Positions 10,768-22,599 of a stretch of 64,000 bases of DNA are shown here, one piece after another (the stretch's first letter is position 1; each line of letters starts with the position of its first letter). The stretch is from NCBI GenBank assembly GCA_973895155.1, contig OZ316891.1, positions 10,168,001 through 10,232,000 of the forward strand. Direction: 5' to 3'. The DNA is from Marsupella aquatica (taxonomy: Eukaryota > Marchantiophyta). Under the pieces are notes generated by a model. The model made no database searches, was not told the origin of the DNA, and was given only the letters and a program-made list of their open reading frames with translations. Position numbers and translations under genes: made by a program.

Positions 10768-13289
10768 TCAGCGAAATCGTTCAATAAATTGTTCTGGGAT
10801 GTTTCCCTCAAACATACCGATACCCCACTGCAGCTCACACGACCGAACTTCTGGCACGTCAGTGTGCGCATCGCCAATGTAGGATGGTTCGGGCTCATCA
10901 AGAGGGCACTGCATGTTATGTGGGTGATCAATAAAACATGGCCCGGGAAGGTTCGTTCTCCAGCAAGGTGGATTCGGGACCTGCTTCTTGTTGATCCCAT
11001 ACTGGTTGAACACAATGGGCTTGATCCCTGCAAGCCCGTGAGAGACGTACCCGAATGTGGACCTCGGACTGCTGATGATATCGTCCGCGAAGCTCAGTAG
11101 CCATATATCTGCTATGACTTTCTTCTCGTGGGAAAGCTGCCCCGTTTGCTGCTCGCTCTCGGAGCTGGGACTGAAGATGTCCACCTTGCTGCCAGTTCCT
11201 TCCGTTTGCACACTTCTGTTGAAAACCTCCGCCAGATTTTCGGCATACTCCTTCCTCAGTGAAGTGAGCACCACGGAGATGCGCTCGTCCACGTCTCGTG
11301 GCTTGAGATGAGCTCTTCCAATCCTATTGTTCGGATGTTGAGAAGCATTTATGGACCTGCGGACGTTGGGGAGAAGGCCGGCGTAGACAGCACAAGAGAG
11401 GATATGCTCGCTGATGACCGGCGTGTACCCATTGCTCCAGGCTCGCACTTGGATGGCCAGGCGGCGGTCAGCTGGTGCCATGTGGGATTTGTAGATGTTC
11501 ATGATTCGCTCCCAGATTTCCTTTTGTGGGCTTAGTAAATACCTTCCGGCGTGGAGAAACACAGCTCGATCTGGGAACCAGGCATTGAGCCGAGAGCGAA
11601 AGCTTGGAACGAAATAGAATCCTGGGACACTGTACTGATTGCTGCGGTAGAACACCCACGGGATCTTCGTCACGAGTCTCTGCTCACCCTCACAGAAGAA
11701 TTTCAAGTCGGACGGTTTCTGCCAGTTCGACAAGAACGCCTCCAAACGCGTTGGTATGTCTAAATTCTGACGTTCGATAGCGGTTGAATTGATCGAATTG
11801 AATGCTCGGTCGTAAAACATGCCGTGCATTTCCGCGCTCTCCCTGATGCGGTCGTCCGGGAAGTCCTCGGGCAGCACCCAGGAGGATCGAGGGAAGGGCT
11901 CACAAAAGAGGTGCTGGAGCTCGGCCCCACGGGTGATGAGCAGCACTCGATTGGTCAGCAGGGCGTAGACGAAGGCGGAGACGAGGGAGATGAGTTGGTT
12001 CCCTTTGCCGTCCAGGTCTCGCCAGACGAGGTACTGGCAATTGGTCGGGGCAGATCCTTGTAGCGCGAGATCTGTCAATGGATGGCCCTCGGTGCATTTT
12101 CTGTGGTGTGCTTCGTAGGTTCGCAGAGCACGGAGGAAGGCAGGTGCGGGGTGATAGTTCGAATTCCAGTAGCAGTGCTGTTCGTATTTGCTCCTGCATG
12201 CTTCCTGGTGCGTAGTCTCTTTTGGACTGACGGGATGATACTGGTGTTGTGCTGGTATGTACTTGCGCACTGCTCCAATTTCGTCATCACAGTCTGCACC
12301 AGAAACCCACGGGATATTACATATTGGCTAGTGACTCTCGCCAGTCTTTCCAACATTTCAAAACCCGACTTCCTTACTTTCCCAATGGTTCGCTATAAAT
12401 GTCAACTGAACGAAACTTCAATCTTGCTAGGAGCAGAGTTTTGACATTAATTGTGATTGTCTTTGAAGTTCTGGTCCGGAGCTTCTCCCTTGATTGAGAT
12501 AAGTCCACCTCTTTGGAAAGTCAGTCTAAGGCTCTGAGACTCTGAGTGACACCGCATAGATGAGTGTCCATTCCGTTGGCAATCTCAGCTTCCTCTTATT
12601 CATTCAGATTCATGCTAAGTTGCGATCGATGGAAAGCGATGGACTTCATCGTCTTTGTCAATGCCGAGGGATTTCGAATTCCCTTTATTGTGAAATATTG
12701 CAGTATCACTGTCATCGTAGTGATGTAGTTGCTTGAGGCAGCTTCGTGAAATTCAGCTACTAGTGAATGAATATATAAGGGGACTCGAATGGGCTATTCA
12801 CAATACTGTTCAACAATGATCTCCGAGATTGAAAAGCCACACTGAACAGGAGGCCACCACAGTCAAGAAACTAATAGTCAACTCGAAATCAGACTTTCAC
12901 TATTCTTGAAATGATTGATGTAGCTAGCTACTGTGTGAACCAACAATGATCGAAGTTGAAGGCTCTATATCCTCCATTTCGCGTTCGTACTAGCAGCTAC
13001 GTCAATCCCAACAATGGCCATGGATCGAGAACTTAATCAACGCGTCGACGAGAGAGTCAAGCTTGTTGGAGAGAGAGAGCTTACTGATATCGGACGGCCG
13101 TTGAACTCTCCTGTACTTGACAATGGCGACTCCGTCTCTGGAATATGACGAACCCGGCCCGCTCCGTCCAGCAATGTGAGAGAAGCTCACGGTAGCGACC
13201 AGGAGTCCAATCAAACATACGCCGGAGAACGAGGCCCAATTCTTGGCACTCAATCGAACCGGTTTCCCCCCTCTGGCCGTTGAAGCCAT
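10768..13289 (-). CDS. GT37 (xyloglucan-type) fucosyltransferase
   Basis: Transfers fucose from GDP-fucose to cell-wall polysaccharide or glycoprotein in the Golgi; the exact acceptor cannot be read from sequence. Exon 1 (13289 to about 13042) encodes a short cytoplasmic tail and one membrane anchor (SGVCLIGLLVATVSFSHIAG), a type II topology. Exon 2 (about 12226-10768) encodes the lumenal domain. GT37 landmarks include EACRSKYEQ, CQYLVWRDLDGKGNQLISL, the donor-site block LAIQVRAWSNGY followed by VISEHILSC, and DIWLLSFADDIISSPRSTFG then YVSHGLAGIKPIVFN. The phase-2 join used here gives 568 residues, close to the ~560 of Arabidopsis FUT1. The donor on that join (GC|GTTGAT) is weak. A stronger donor at 13086 (TCA|GTAAGC) would drop the conserved KL segment, so the intron borders are provisional. 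Confidence 0.88.
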
Positions 13290-15894
13290 TGCTACGTAGG
13301 CTTTTCGACATGCACAGTCGTATCGATCAAGCAGTGTTGTGTGGCAGTTGCGAATATCCAGGAACAGTCACATTCACCCCGTCTGAATCGCGTATAGATC
13401 CTCCATCTCATATGAACAACAGACGAATCAAATCCTGGTTGGCAAGTAGCTTGAATTATTCACAGTTCCTCGTGTACACACTGCAAAAATTGTGTCGAAT
13501 TCTCTCGTCTTCGCACAGGGAACTCTGAGAGAAAACCCTCGCACGCTTCTGGTTATGTAGTCCGGTCGACGAACGTTATCTAACACCCGCCCTGCCTGTC
13601 AGCCTCTCTTCGGAGATTCGATAAAATGATGTCCAAAGGCGCTCTCTCTCTCTCCTCTCACTCCCACAACCATTGTTCCTTCTCCGCACTGAAGCCAACG
13701 TTGCGCAAATAGAAGAAGCTAGAGAAGATAATCATTTCATTCTCAAAGGTTTCCATGATCGAAATCCCGGCCTGCTGTTGGAACAGACGTTATCAAAGAT
13801 CCTCTCCTCCTTGCAACGTCTTGCTTGGATATTCGATCTATGCAGACAAGCGTTCTTTTGCTCCTTCGACCAACTTCTCCCCGTCCTCCTCCGCGCTAAA
13901 GAATAAGATTATCGTACGTAAGACTAGTAAATGATGACTACATCCTGAAAATTTCCCATGAGATAGGTCCCGGCCGGCTGCTGATGCAGACGCGCTTTGC
14001 CCCCGCCACTATGGCCATGCACCTCGTGGTCACTGCAGTTGAAAGTGAAATTTCCAACGCCTCAAACTTTCATCGCCAGGGGCAATGGAAGTTGCCAAGA
14101 TAGAGGTCGCTAGGGATTGAGTCAGCGGGCACCTAAACGTCGGCACCTACACGTCAAACTCTCATCGGCTTTGTAGCTCCATCGTTACAGTACACGCTGG
14201 TCGAGGATTTCCGTTATAGACAATTTAGAGATGGATGTTTCGATCTTGAGAGGGTTTTAACGGTCAAAGTTCGCTGGACTCTGGCAGCTCCGTCGTCTTT
14301 CTTCTCGAAATCAATTCACTTGAAGTACAATCAGTGTACTGCATGCAGTTTCTTCCGCATTGTGTTTTGTTGACGTTAAAGAACTAGCTACAATCTCTCC
14401 GCATGATTCCTTCCCAGCCCATGAGACGCACCGCGCGCGTACCAGAGAGCTCCATCGGGACTTCAGCGAGCCCAAGAAGGTGTGAATGAAGCCAATGACG
14501 AGTAGAGATGCTGAGGAATGTATCTACGAGAAACGGCCAAGACAAGTGCATTATTCTACATCCTTCGCACCATAGACTCTGCTATCGACCAGGTAAAGTT
14601 TTCAGGTGGAATAAATCCTCAGATTATTGGTGTGATGCACATTGTGTTGAAGACATCCAATCTGATCTTCAACCATGTACCGGACAATAAATTGTTCCCG
14701 ATGTGGGCCAGCCGTTCATAATTCAAATTAGGATGACGATCCTAGTACTTGACAGTTCTTCTGATTCTTTTCCACTCTGAACCTGGAAGGAGCACAGATC
14801 TAGGTACGGAAACATCCGGATAAAGCAGGTGAGCGTTTAGACCTCTTCAAGGACGTCCAATATAGCCGGGGCGTGGTTGATTTGTCGACCACCATGGTTG
14901 GAAACCCCTGCTGGTAATCACACATCAAAATGTGGCTGCATTTATTGATTGAAAGGAAAAAACTAGTATTATCACTGTATGCAGGGGTGTCGTACATAGT
15001 ATATGTCATATTTTGATGTGCAGTTACCGAGACCCGTTGGAAACTATGATGCCAGCAGCACCATGTTGAACACATAGACGTGCTGCCAAAGTAAATTAAC
15101 AACAATGATTGCCCATCTCTACAAAACTAGACTAAACTAAATTATTCACAAATGTGTCTTCGAACACTGACAGCAGAGAGACCAAAAATAATGGAAAAGG
15201 ATATTGCTCTAGTCACTGCATGATTTACCCTGCCGGTCTTAGATTGCTCCATTGTCTGTTTTTCCGGTATGGCAGAATCCGTATAGCTCACTACGAATAG
15301 AAGAAATACTACATAACTGAATTACAAAGTCTTGTGCTTTTACTACCGATCCAGATATTATAGCCCCGGTAAGACATCTGAGTAGAAACTCCAGTAGACG
15401 ATATCATCGTCAAGACCAAGCAATGTGAAGGGACTAGGGCCCATCTTCTGCAGTAAGGATCCCCTTGATCAGGATTGGTAGACTCGTGATGTCCCTAAGC
15501 CAGCTGACGACCTGTTTATTTTAAAGAATGGTGAATAGTTCACAAGTGACTGCAAAGCAGCCCTCAAAGTGTGGTGTCCAGGCAAACTTTCCATACTTAG
15601 GCTGAGTCTATCATTTCTGGCATTGTACCTGACTGTATCATTACTGAACTTCGACTATCTAAAGAGCGTTGAGGTCACCTTTCCAATCAAGGGTTTGATC
15701 AAATCGAGAGTTCGACAATGCACGTTAAGCGGAGCCTGATTCCTGGATACACATCGTTCTCATCATCCACGTCAGAATAGTGAAACAATGTACATCAGGC
15801 GCTCATCGATGACCTTTCCAACAACGTGAATCGTCTTCCTCAACCGAAGACCTTGGGGAAAACTTGAGATTCGGTAATTACTAATGAGTTGCAG

Positions 15895-15998
15895 CAGACG
15901 TGACTATTCTGTACCTTCGCTATCGACGAGGTATTCTAGGTTGAGCCAGACGTGACTATTCTGTACCTTCGCTATCGACGAGGTATTCTAGGTTGAGC
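15895..15998 (+). repeat. perfect 52-bp tandem duplication
   Basis: The unit starting CAGACGTGACTATTCTG and ending CTAGGTTGAGC is present twice, 15895-15946 and 15947-15998, with no differences by eye. This indicates a recent local duplication, or an assembly artefact. Confidence 0.85.
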
Positions 15999-16290
15999 AA
16001 ACAGGAGATTTTGATAGCAAAAAGAATGTTATTAGCGAGACACTAATGGTTTCAAATTTCGTTTGTTTTTTGGTGTCTTTTCTATTTTTTGTGTGCTTTT
16101 AAAGACTCCAGATGGCTAGCGAGCTCCCTTTAGCACAAAAGGGAGTCCCCAAAAGGGATGTTACCAACCAGGTAGTTGATAGCTAGGCAGTTGGATGTAG
16201 AAAAATAAGGGTCATGCAAAAATGTTTTTTGCTGGAGCAAGTAAAAATTTAACTGTTTTTTGGTCGTGCTGGTCGTGCAAGTAAACTGTT

Positions 16291-16356
16291 TGTTCGAAGG
16301 GACAGAGTCGTTACCCGATATCGACGGAGTAGACGACGACTCTGTCCCTTCGAACA
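16291..16356. repeat. perfect 21-bp hairpin with 24-nt loop
   Basis: TGTTCGAAGGGACAGAGTCGT at 16291-16311 is exactly complementary to 16336-16356. The arms are 21 nt, the length of plant small RNAs, but the stem is shorter than most plant pri-miRNA stems and pairs perfectly. It could be a small foldback element. Function is unknown. Confidence 0.7.
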
Positions 16357-17263
16357 TCCCCTCAAAGTTACTGACGGTCAAGTGACATGGCAATGCGAAA
16401 CTGGCATAAAGCACAAATTGCAATAAACGCAATGAGATTGAGAGAATTTAATCTTTCGAGAAGACTGTCCTGTACAGAAATGCAATTTGAAGTCAAGACA
16501 AGTCTTGCGAAGTGTCCTATCTGAACGAATGAGAGGCTGATATATTCACTGGGAACAGACCGGCACAGCCCCAACTATGGACAGCAGACTGAGTTGCCAT
16601 CTACCTCTACGGCCCTGTATACTCAGACTTCGACTATAAGAGTTTGTGAAAGACCAAACTCCGTGAATTTAACTCCCACTTTTATATTTGATACCATAAG
16701 AACTTTTCGAAAAGTCAACAAGTTTCATCCTCCGAATATTTACATGAGTTTTGATGCATTTTTATCTCCATATCTAGATTTCAGATCATATCAAAAACAT
16801 ATCCCTGGTCCTTCTTGTGAAACAATCTCAGACTTTTGTCCCGGTGAGTGGACTCCACTCGATCTCTCTGGAAGTGGCGTTGCTTTGTTGAGACGTTGAA
16901 GTTGGCTGCTCTATCAGTGGGTAATCACGCAGAAGAGAATCAACATTTGTACAGCTTCCACAGGTACCAAATATTTGCTGTGAAAGAAACAAAATTCAAT
17001 CTCCCAGCATTTGTCGCATATGTGATATGAATCAGTCAACAATCACATGTTTCACTCTCTCAGGAAGCTAGGGGAGATATTGTGCTTGCACAGTACTCTG
17101 GACTCTCCCTAGTATATTGGAAAATATTGACCAGAGGACTGAAATGGTGCTTGTAAAGTGCTCTGTGAATAAATCTTTGACGACAATTGAACTTTCTACT
17201 ACCCTATTCTCGTCCATTGTGCTCTGTGGAGAGAATGCTGGAAAATTTTGGTGAAGAGGATCA

Positions 17264-20132
17264 TCAAGAAGGATTTATCTGTGAAAGTATGACTCCGATT
17301 ACGGACGTGAACAAGAGGCCAGGCAGAAGAGGACCTGCAGCGCGGTATGCAGGTCCAACTATGGGAAGTCTTTTGACCACCACATGTGCAAATATGACAC
17401 CGAGGCTGCTTGCTGGAACATATACTGCGAGCTTATTGCAGGCTGTTATCAAACCCATGTCTTTGAATAATGTAGTTGCAAAGATTCTAAAGTCCTCCAA
17501 AGATACCACCAGCTTTCCTCCCTCAAACAACTTCTCTTTCTTGATGGTACGGTCGACATCCAGCTGTAGAGACAATGAAAAGGAATAGTAAGAAGAACCT
17601 TCGAATTGATAAAAGGAAACAAATTACCATCATCGCCAGTATACGAATATCACGACTACCTGTGAAGGAGCTTGAGGTAACCACTTCTCTGTATATTTTA
17701 CGATCACATCATCATCCTCTATTGCAGCGAGCTTTTCATACACCCGAATTGCACCATTGAGAAGCTGATAGGCCTGGAGGCCAGAAAATTTGTGCTGTGA
17801 TAGTCTCATGCACTCCTCATAGCTTGAATCAACAGCAGCTTGAAAGGCTGACGATGTCTCCAGTGTCTCCTCGAACTTCTTCGATGGAGTTCCTCCCATC
17901 GCTGTCAAAGTGTCCTGCTTACGACGCGCCACAGTGAGAAGGGAGAAATTTACAGAAACTAAAATCATAGAAACCACAGAAATGTCCAAGCACCTTCCTT
18001 CCCATCACGCTTAAAGGCTCCTATTAAGGACAGTGACGTATTTGCTCCAGACAGAATTGACCAGCTCAAAATGAACCGAGAAATGAATAAGATATCAATT
18101 ATCCGAACATTTCCTGCCATGAAAGGCTTGACTTCCTGCTATCAAACTATTCATTCCTGCACAGGTAGTGCTGTTACCTGCAGTAAAGTCCGTCTCTTGG
18201 CAATGGGTTCAAACTTCTGTGGATCTTCCTCACCGGTCCTGAGCAAAGCTGCAATCCGAAAAGACGATGACAAAACAGGTTGCTAAATGACTAACTATGG
18301 TGCATGAATGACATAGGATGTCAAAGGTGATTATCGAGATTAGCTGCATTGGATCCTGCTAAGATGTTTTGTAGTAATTAGCAGCGCATGTTTCAAGTGC
18401 AAATCGATTAGCAACACCGTCCTTTGGTAACCGATTAAGCTTCAACTTTGAGAAGCTGGAGTTCTACACCCTCAGAGGCCTTAATTGGAATGATGCTGGC
18501 GTATGTGACACACTCTTGGTATTAGTAAGAGAAGTGTGGACACCTTCTTCGATTTTAAGATATCAATTGAAGAGACTGCGAAGTGCCCATGGCTACATAT
18601 CCAGCTGTCCTCTCTGTGTTTCGGGACCAATTGGCGACCATAGACCTATTAGTCGAGGATTGACGGATAGCAACTCGATGCAAGAACGACTTATGTTAAC
18701 CTCCACTTCGGTGTTATGGATTCTCCACCTTGGACGAATAATGACTTCTTCACCCAAAAACACAAATAACAAAGTGTCTGAACGTTGGATGTTTCCCTGT
18801 TCTCGTCCTCGGAAGGGTCGTCTTGATTCGCATTACAACAATAACCGACCTTTATCACGGCTATGCATAGTAACCGAACAATCAGCACAAAAATCCAGCA
18901 ACGAGTTCGTACCCAACGCCTTAAAGAAGACAAGTGCAACGCGGATCATACTTTGTTAATAGTCCGAAATTGCCCGAATCATGACACTCAGGCGGGCGCG
19001 CCGTCAGGAAGCTTGCTTTCCCTGCTTCCGTGCTCCTCTCCAATCAATTGATACACTCATGTAGTCGCGAGAAAAGGAACGAGCACGGTCGAAGATGTTT
19101 TAGGAAGCTCAATTCAACAATTTTACTCTTGGTCCTCTTTGCTAACGGCAATAATTTATTTCTCTTAGATAGCAACCTCCACAAAGCACAAAATGCAGGC
19201 CTCAATTCTTCATCCAAGTATTTTCCCAAGCTGGTTGACAAGAAACTCAATTCAATAGAGTGAAATTTCAGAAACCGAATAAGCTACGTGACATCTCGTG
19301 TCACCTATACATCTACCGATTACAAAAGATAAGCTCCTCTCCTCTCCTCTCCTCTCCAACTGAGTACGCACGCTGACTGGGGCCGCAGAATTACAAGATT
19401 AGGATAGATCCTACAAGGGGAACACACGACATGTCTAACACTGCAAATGCGCTTTCTACAGACATTTCTAACTCTTCGTGGCGTAAACTGTGAATAGTAA
19501 TGACTGTTATCTCTCCGATTTGATTGTGCATACAAGCTTGAGCTATGAGTCAGCGTGCAGGCGGCAACAAACCCTGCCGACCCTGGTAATCGGAACGAGT
19601 AGGTAACACTCTCACAGCCTCCCATTCTAATCCTCTTTCATACCATGGAAGTTGTTAAAACAGGACTTATTAATCATCAACAGAACTATCTAATCCGAAC
19701 AGATGAACCAGATTAAAGACAACTACTACAAGGCGCGGGTGCACACCGGCATGGGCTATGCACCGACTATTTCTGGGAAACCACCACTCATTTGATTTGC
19801 AAACGAGTCATAGAGGATTGCGTATCTGCTGAACGTCTGGTTTGAAATTTCCGAGCGCTACGGTGAGAAAACAGGAAGCATTCAATTGCTCCGACCAGAA
19901 AGAGACGTTCAAAACAATCAGCGAACAGAAAACAGAGACCTAGAATCACAGTACTACTTATTCGAAGTGCAAACCAAAATTTGCGATTACCTTCAAAAGA
20001 TTTCTCGATGATCACCAAACCAGTGTAAGAACTCCGTCTCAAAATTTCTTGGCTAAGTTCGTCTTCCGTCAATTGGTTACTAGTCACTTCACCGTTTGCC
20101 TCACATGCCTTTGTCGCAACTTTCAACAACAT
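17264..20132 (-). CDS. unrecognised protein with C-terminal membrane helices (4 exons)
   Basis: Four exons join in phase: 20132-19991, 18248-18178, 17914-17660 and 17563-17264, giving 255 residues. Donors and acceptors are GT-AG and all phases agree (1, 0, 0), which makes a chance chain unlikely. The N-terminal part is acidic and helical (LTEDELSQEILRRSS, EEDPQKFEPIAKRR). The middle holds a likely helical domain (SSYEECMRLSQHKFSG, GAIRVYEKLAAIEDDD). The last ~70 residues hold two hydrophobic segments (YVPASSLGVIFAHVVV and AGPLLPGLLFTSVIGVILS) around Arg/Lys turns. I do not recognise the family. An internal MGGTPSKK would fit a myristoylation start, but the upstream exons join in frame to it. 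The first codons (MLLKV) lie inside the end of a SINE-like repeat, so the true 5' end may differ. Exon 1 is the least certain. Confidence 0.55.
19334..19357 (+). repeat. CTCCT microsatellite
   Basis: About five tandem copies of the pentamer CTCCT/CTCTC, within the first intron of the minus-strand gene. Confidence 0.8.
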
Positions 20133-20885
20133 GGATCGGCTAGAAATTGAATCTAGTAACCTCCCATGTACATCTCAGTGGAATTGAATCTAGTAACCTC
20201 CTGTGTACATCTTAGTTCTTCGTGCTCTACCAACCGGCTACTTTCAACAACATGGATCGGCTAGTAATTGAATCTAGTACCCTCCCATGTCCATCTCACT
20301 GGAATTGAATCTAGGAACCTCCTATGTACATCTTAGTTAGTTCTTCGTGCTCTACCACCCAGCCCTTCAGGCTTGCACATCTGTTGTTAAGTGTGGTTTA
20401 TTTGGAACACCCTCCCTTGGGCCACACTTGCTTCTCTTGGTTTATTTGGAACACCCTCCCTCGGACCAAACTTGCTTCAAGAGAAGTGCTAGGAATTGAA
20501 TCTAGGACCCTCCCACATACATCTTAGTGCACTACCACTACCACTGAGCTAGAGGCCCTTCATGCTTGCACCATCTCTTGGTCAAACACCCTTCCTTGAG
20601 CCATCCCCTTGAGCCATCCCTTGAGGAGTGCACTGTTTCAAGAGATTTTCTGATGACCTTTGGCTATGATATCATGTTGGAACTTTCAACAATATGGACC
20701 AGCTAGTAATTGAGATTAGCACCCTCCAATGTACATTTTAGTGATCTACCACTGAACTAAATGCCCTTCATGCTTGCAGAGTCTCTTATTCAAGTGTGAA
20801 TCATTTCAAACATTCTCCCTTGAGCCACACTTGCTTCAAGACTATTCATGATCTTTGGCCCTGATATCATGTAGGGACACATACA
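20119..20885 (-). mobile_element. cluster of tRNA-related SINE-like repeats
   Basis: Several related units are arranged in tandem. Read on the minus strand, the segment 20558-20485 looks like a tRNA-derived head: TAGCTCAGTGGTAG (A-box like) followed 30-40 nt later by GGTCCTAGATTCAATTCC (B-box like). Each unit then ends CCATGTTGTTGAAAGTT. Copies of that end are at about 20119, 20253 and 20688 on the plus strand, the first two 134 bp apart. The recurring ATGATATCA(G/T)GGCC next to the ends resembles a primer-binding site, so an LTR-derived or composite origin is an alternative. A truncated relative lies at 25.25 kb. Confidence 0.6.
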
Positions 20886-22174
20886 AAACTAACACAACAT
20901 ACCTTATGAAATGTTGTTGAATGATTCACTTTTACCTTGCAAAGAGATTTTCCAAACATAGAAACTCTTTCCTTTCTCATTTGACTACTTTGGCCTTTGT
21001 CCACATACACAACAGGTGGAGCTAATTCCTCATCATCATAGGACAATTCTACCAGCTCTGTCACATCTCTTACCTTTTGTTTCCCTTTCCTCACCCATGC
21101 AATAGGCTCTTCCAACAAGTCAATTGTCTCCAAATAATCATTCTTGGGAATCCTATGCCTATCTTTCAAAGGTACATACTCACCAAGGGGATCACGAAAT
21201 GTTACTCTCTTTCCAGGAATGACAGACTCTGTAAATAGATCATCAAAGCGTACAGACTTAAATCCATTAGATTATGTTTTCACCTTCAATCTCTTAAAAC
21301 AACTCTTTTGGGGTGAAAGCTCTGTTTCTGTACTCTTTGGTGAAGCTTCTTCATCATCTGCAATCTCAGAATCAGTATGATATCTTCCCCAACTGCCAGT
21401 CCTAGGTTTTCGTACAAAAACTTCTTCAATTTCAACCTTAGTCACATTGCATGGGTCAACTATACATTTCCAAAGACATGTCATTCTCGATTTTTCCATG
21501 CCCTGTCCATTTAATGGAATTATCCAGCTAGATGCAGGAATAAAAATCCCAGATCTCACCATTTCAATTAGTGTAGAAAGAAATGTGGCATACAAAGGTC
21601 TATCTGTCCTATACTTATACCAAACATACATTCTTTCTACAACATTTTTGTTAGTCAAAGTCACTCTGGACTTTAGATAAGCTCGCCCATAAATAGAATG
21701 TAGTTGTTTTCCTGCAATCACAACTTCATCAAAAATGTTATACATTGCATGCAAGAAATGAGTTTTACCCATATCTTTCAAACAATAACCTATCATTCCT
21801 TTGAATGTATGCAATTGTCTATTACTCAAGGATTTGCACATCACTTTACCTACAGGAGTCATGTTCTTCACACCCTGCCAACCCATGTATTTCCTAACAA
21901 GGACACCAAACGACCTGGCAGATTTGATTCTGGCTCTTACAACCATTTGCATGTGCAAATGACTCTCTAACTCTCCTCTCTCTAGAGCTACTAGACCAGA
22001 TAAACAATGCTCTCGTATTAGTGTATCCATCAAACTCAACTCTTCAGTATGCACATCTGCACCAAGATATCCCACTGTAATACTGAGTTCCATCACACTG
22101 TCCATTAAAGAAACATCTCCTTGGATGATAGCACGAGCTTTATGTTTCAAAGAAGCCATGTTACATGTGCACAC
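20867..22174 (-). pseudogene. Replitron-like HUH replication initiator (Rep), one in-frame stop
   Basis: An open frame of about 435 codons on the minus strand, broken by a single TAA at 21274-21272; the same frame is open on both sides. The first ATG in frame is at 22159. The core holds ALERGELESHLHMQMVV, a hydrophobic-His-hydrophobic-His (HUH) metal site with the HLH codons at 21961-21953. About 56 residues later comes KGMIGYCLKDMGK with one Tyr (codon 21787-21785) and a Lys three residues on. This is the layout of a Y1 HUH endonuclease, which nicks single DNA strands and forms a 5'-phosphotyrosine link. No helicase domain follows, which argues against a Helitron. I assign it tentatively to the eukaryotic Replitron group. 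The frame ends at a good splice donor (AAG|GTATGT) next to the SINE-like cluster. It is probably a dead or decaying copy, unless the stop is bypassed. Confidence 0.6.
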
Positions 22175-22243
22175 AACTCACGAGAGGTTGAACAGATACA
22201 GTCACGTAGCTCAAACAAAATGAAATATAAATATCGTTTGTTT

Positions 22244-22534
22244 TCACAGTGAAAAAAACCTTGCCTTTTGACTCCACAACAGTTTCTTCTTCCCCTGTCT
22301 AATCTGTGGGCCGGGTTTTAATATTCTAAATGGACCAGCAAGTATTTTATGGTTACCTTGACGACAAATCACCCAACAAAACTCTACGTCTCTTACACAA
22401 TGAGGGGTTATTGCTTCTATGTTCTCTAAAATAAAATTTCCAATGTTTGATGTTGTGTAAGGAGCGATCAGGTCTTCTGGCAATTGTGAGTCTTCTGGAA
22501 ACTCTTCTAGCAACCGTGACTCCACATTGGACAT
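22244..22534 (-). CDS. possible N-terminal exon of the Rep-like ORF
   Basis: A 96-codon frame starting with ATG, acidic at first (RLLEEFPEDSQLPEDL) and basic near the end (QIRQGKKKLLWSQKAR). It lies 70 bp upstream of the Rep-like frame on the same strand. A donor AG|GTTTTT occurs near its end, but I could not find a clean in-phase acceptor. It may be a first exon or a separate small frame. No family is recognised. Confidence 0.3.
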   Translation of the reverse strand: MSNVESRLLEEFPEDSQLPEDLIAPYTTSNIGNFILENIEAITPHCVRDVEFCWVICRQGNHKILAGPFRILKPGPQIRQGKKKLLWSQKARFFSL

Positions 22535-22599
22535 TAATAAACTTAAGACTGTTCAAAAGACAGACTAATAACTCATGCACAAGGAATTGAGTTGAAAAC

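Larger units (their letters stand above)
13290..17263. other. intergenic region without recognised gene
   Basis: It probably contains the promoter of the GT37 gene next to 13.3 kb. I see a perfect 52-bp tandem duplication at 15.9 kb and a perfect 21-bp hairpin at 16.3 kb, listed separately. A short open stretch at 14.52-14.72 kb matches no family I know. Its ATTCT...CCTTCGC...CTATCGAC core resembles the 15.9-kb repeat unit, so the two may be relics of one sequence. Confidence 0.4.

Noticed and set aside
17897-17920. ATG GGA GGA as the start of a myristoylated protein
   Set aside because: An acceptor just upstream joins in phase to an earlier coding exon (LLRTGEEDPQKFEP), so the Met is more likely internal.
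20867-22174. Helitron assignment for the HUH ORF
   Set aside because: Only one Tyr is seen in the active-site helix and no helicase domain follows.
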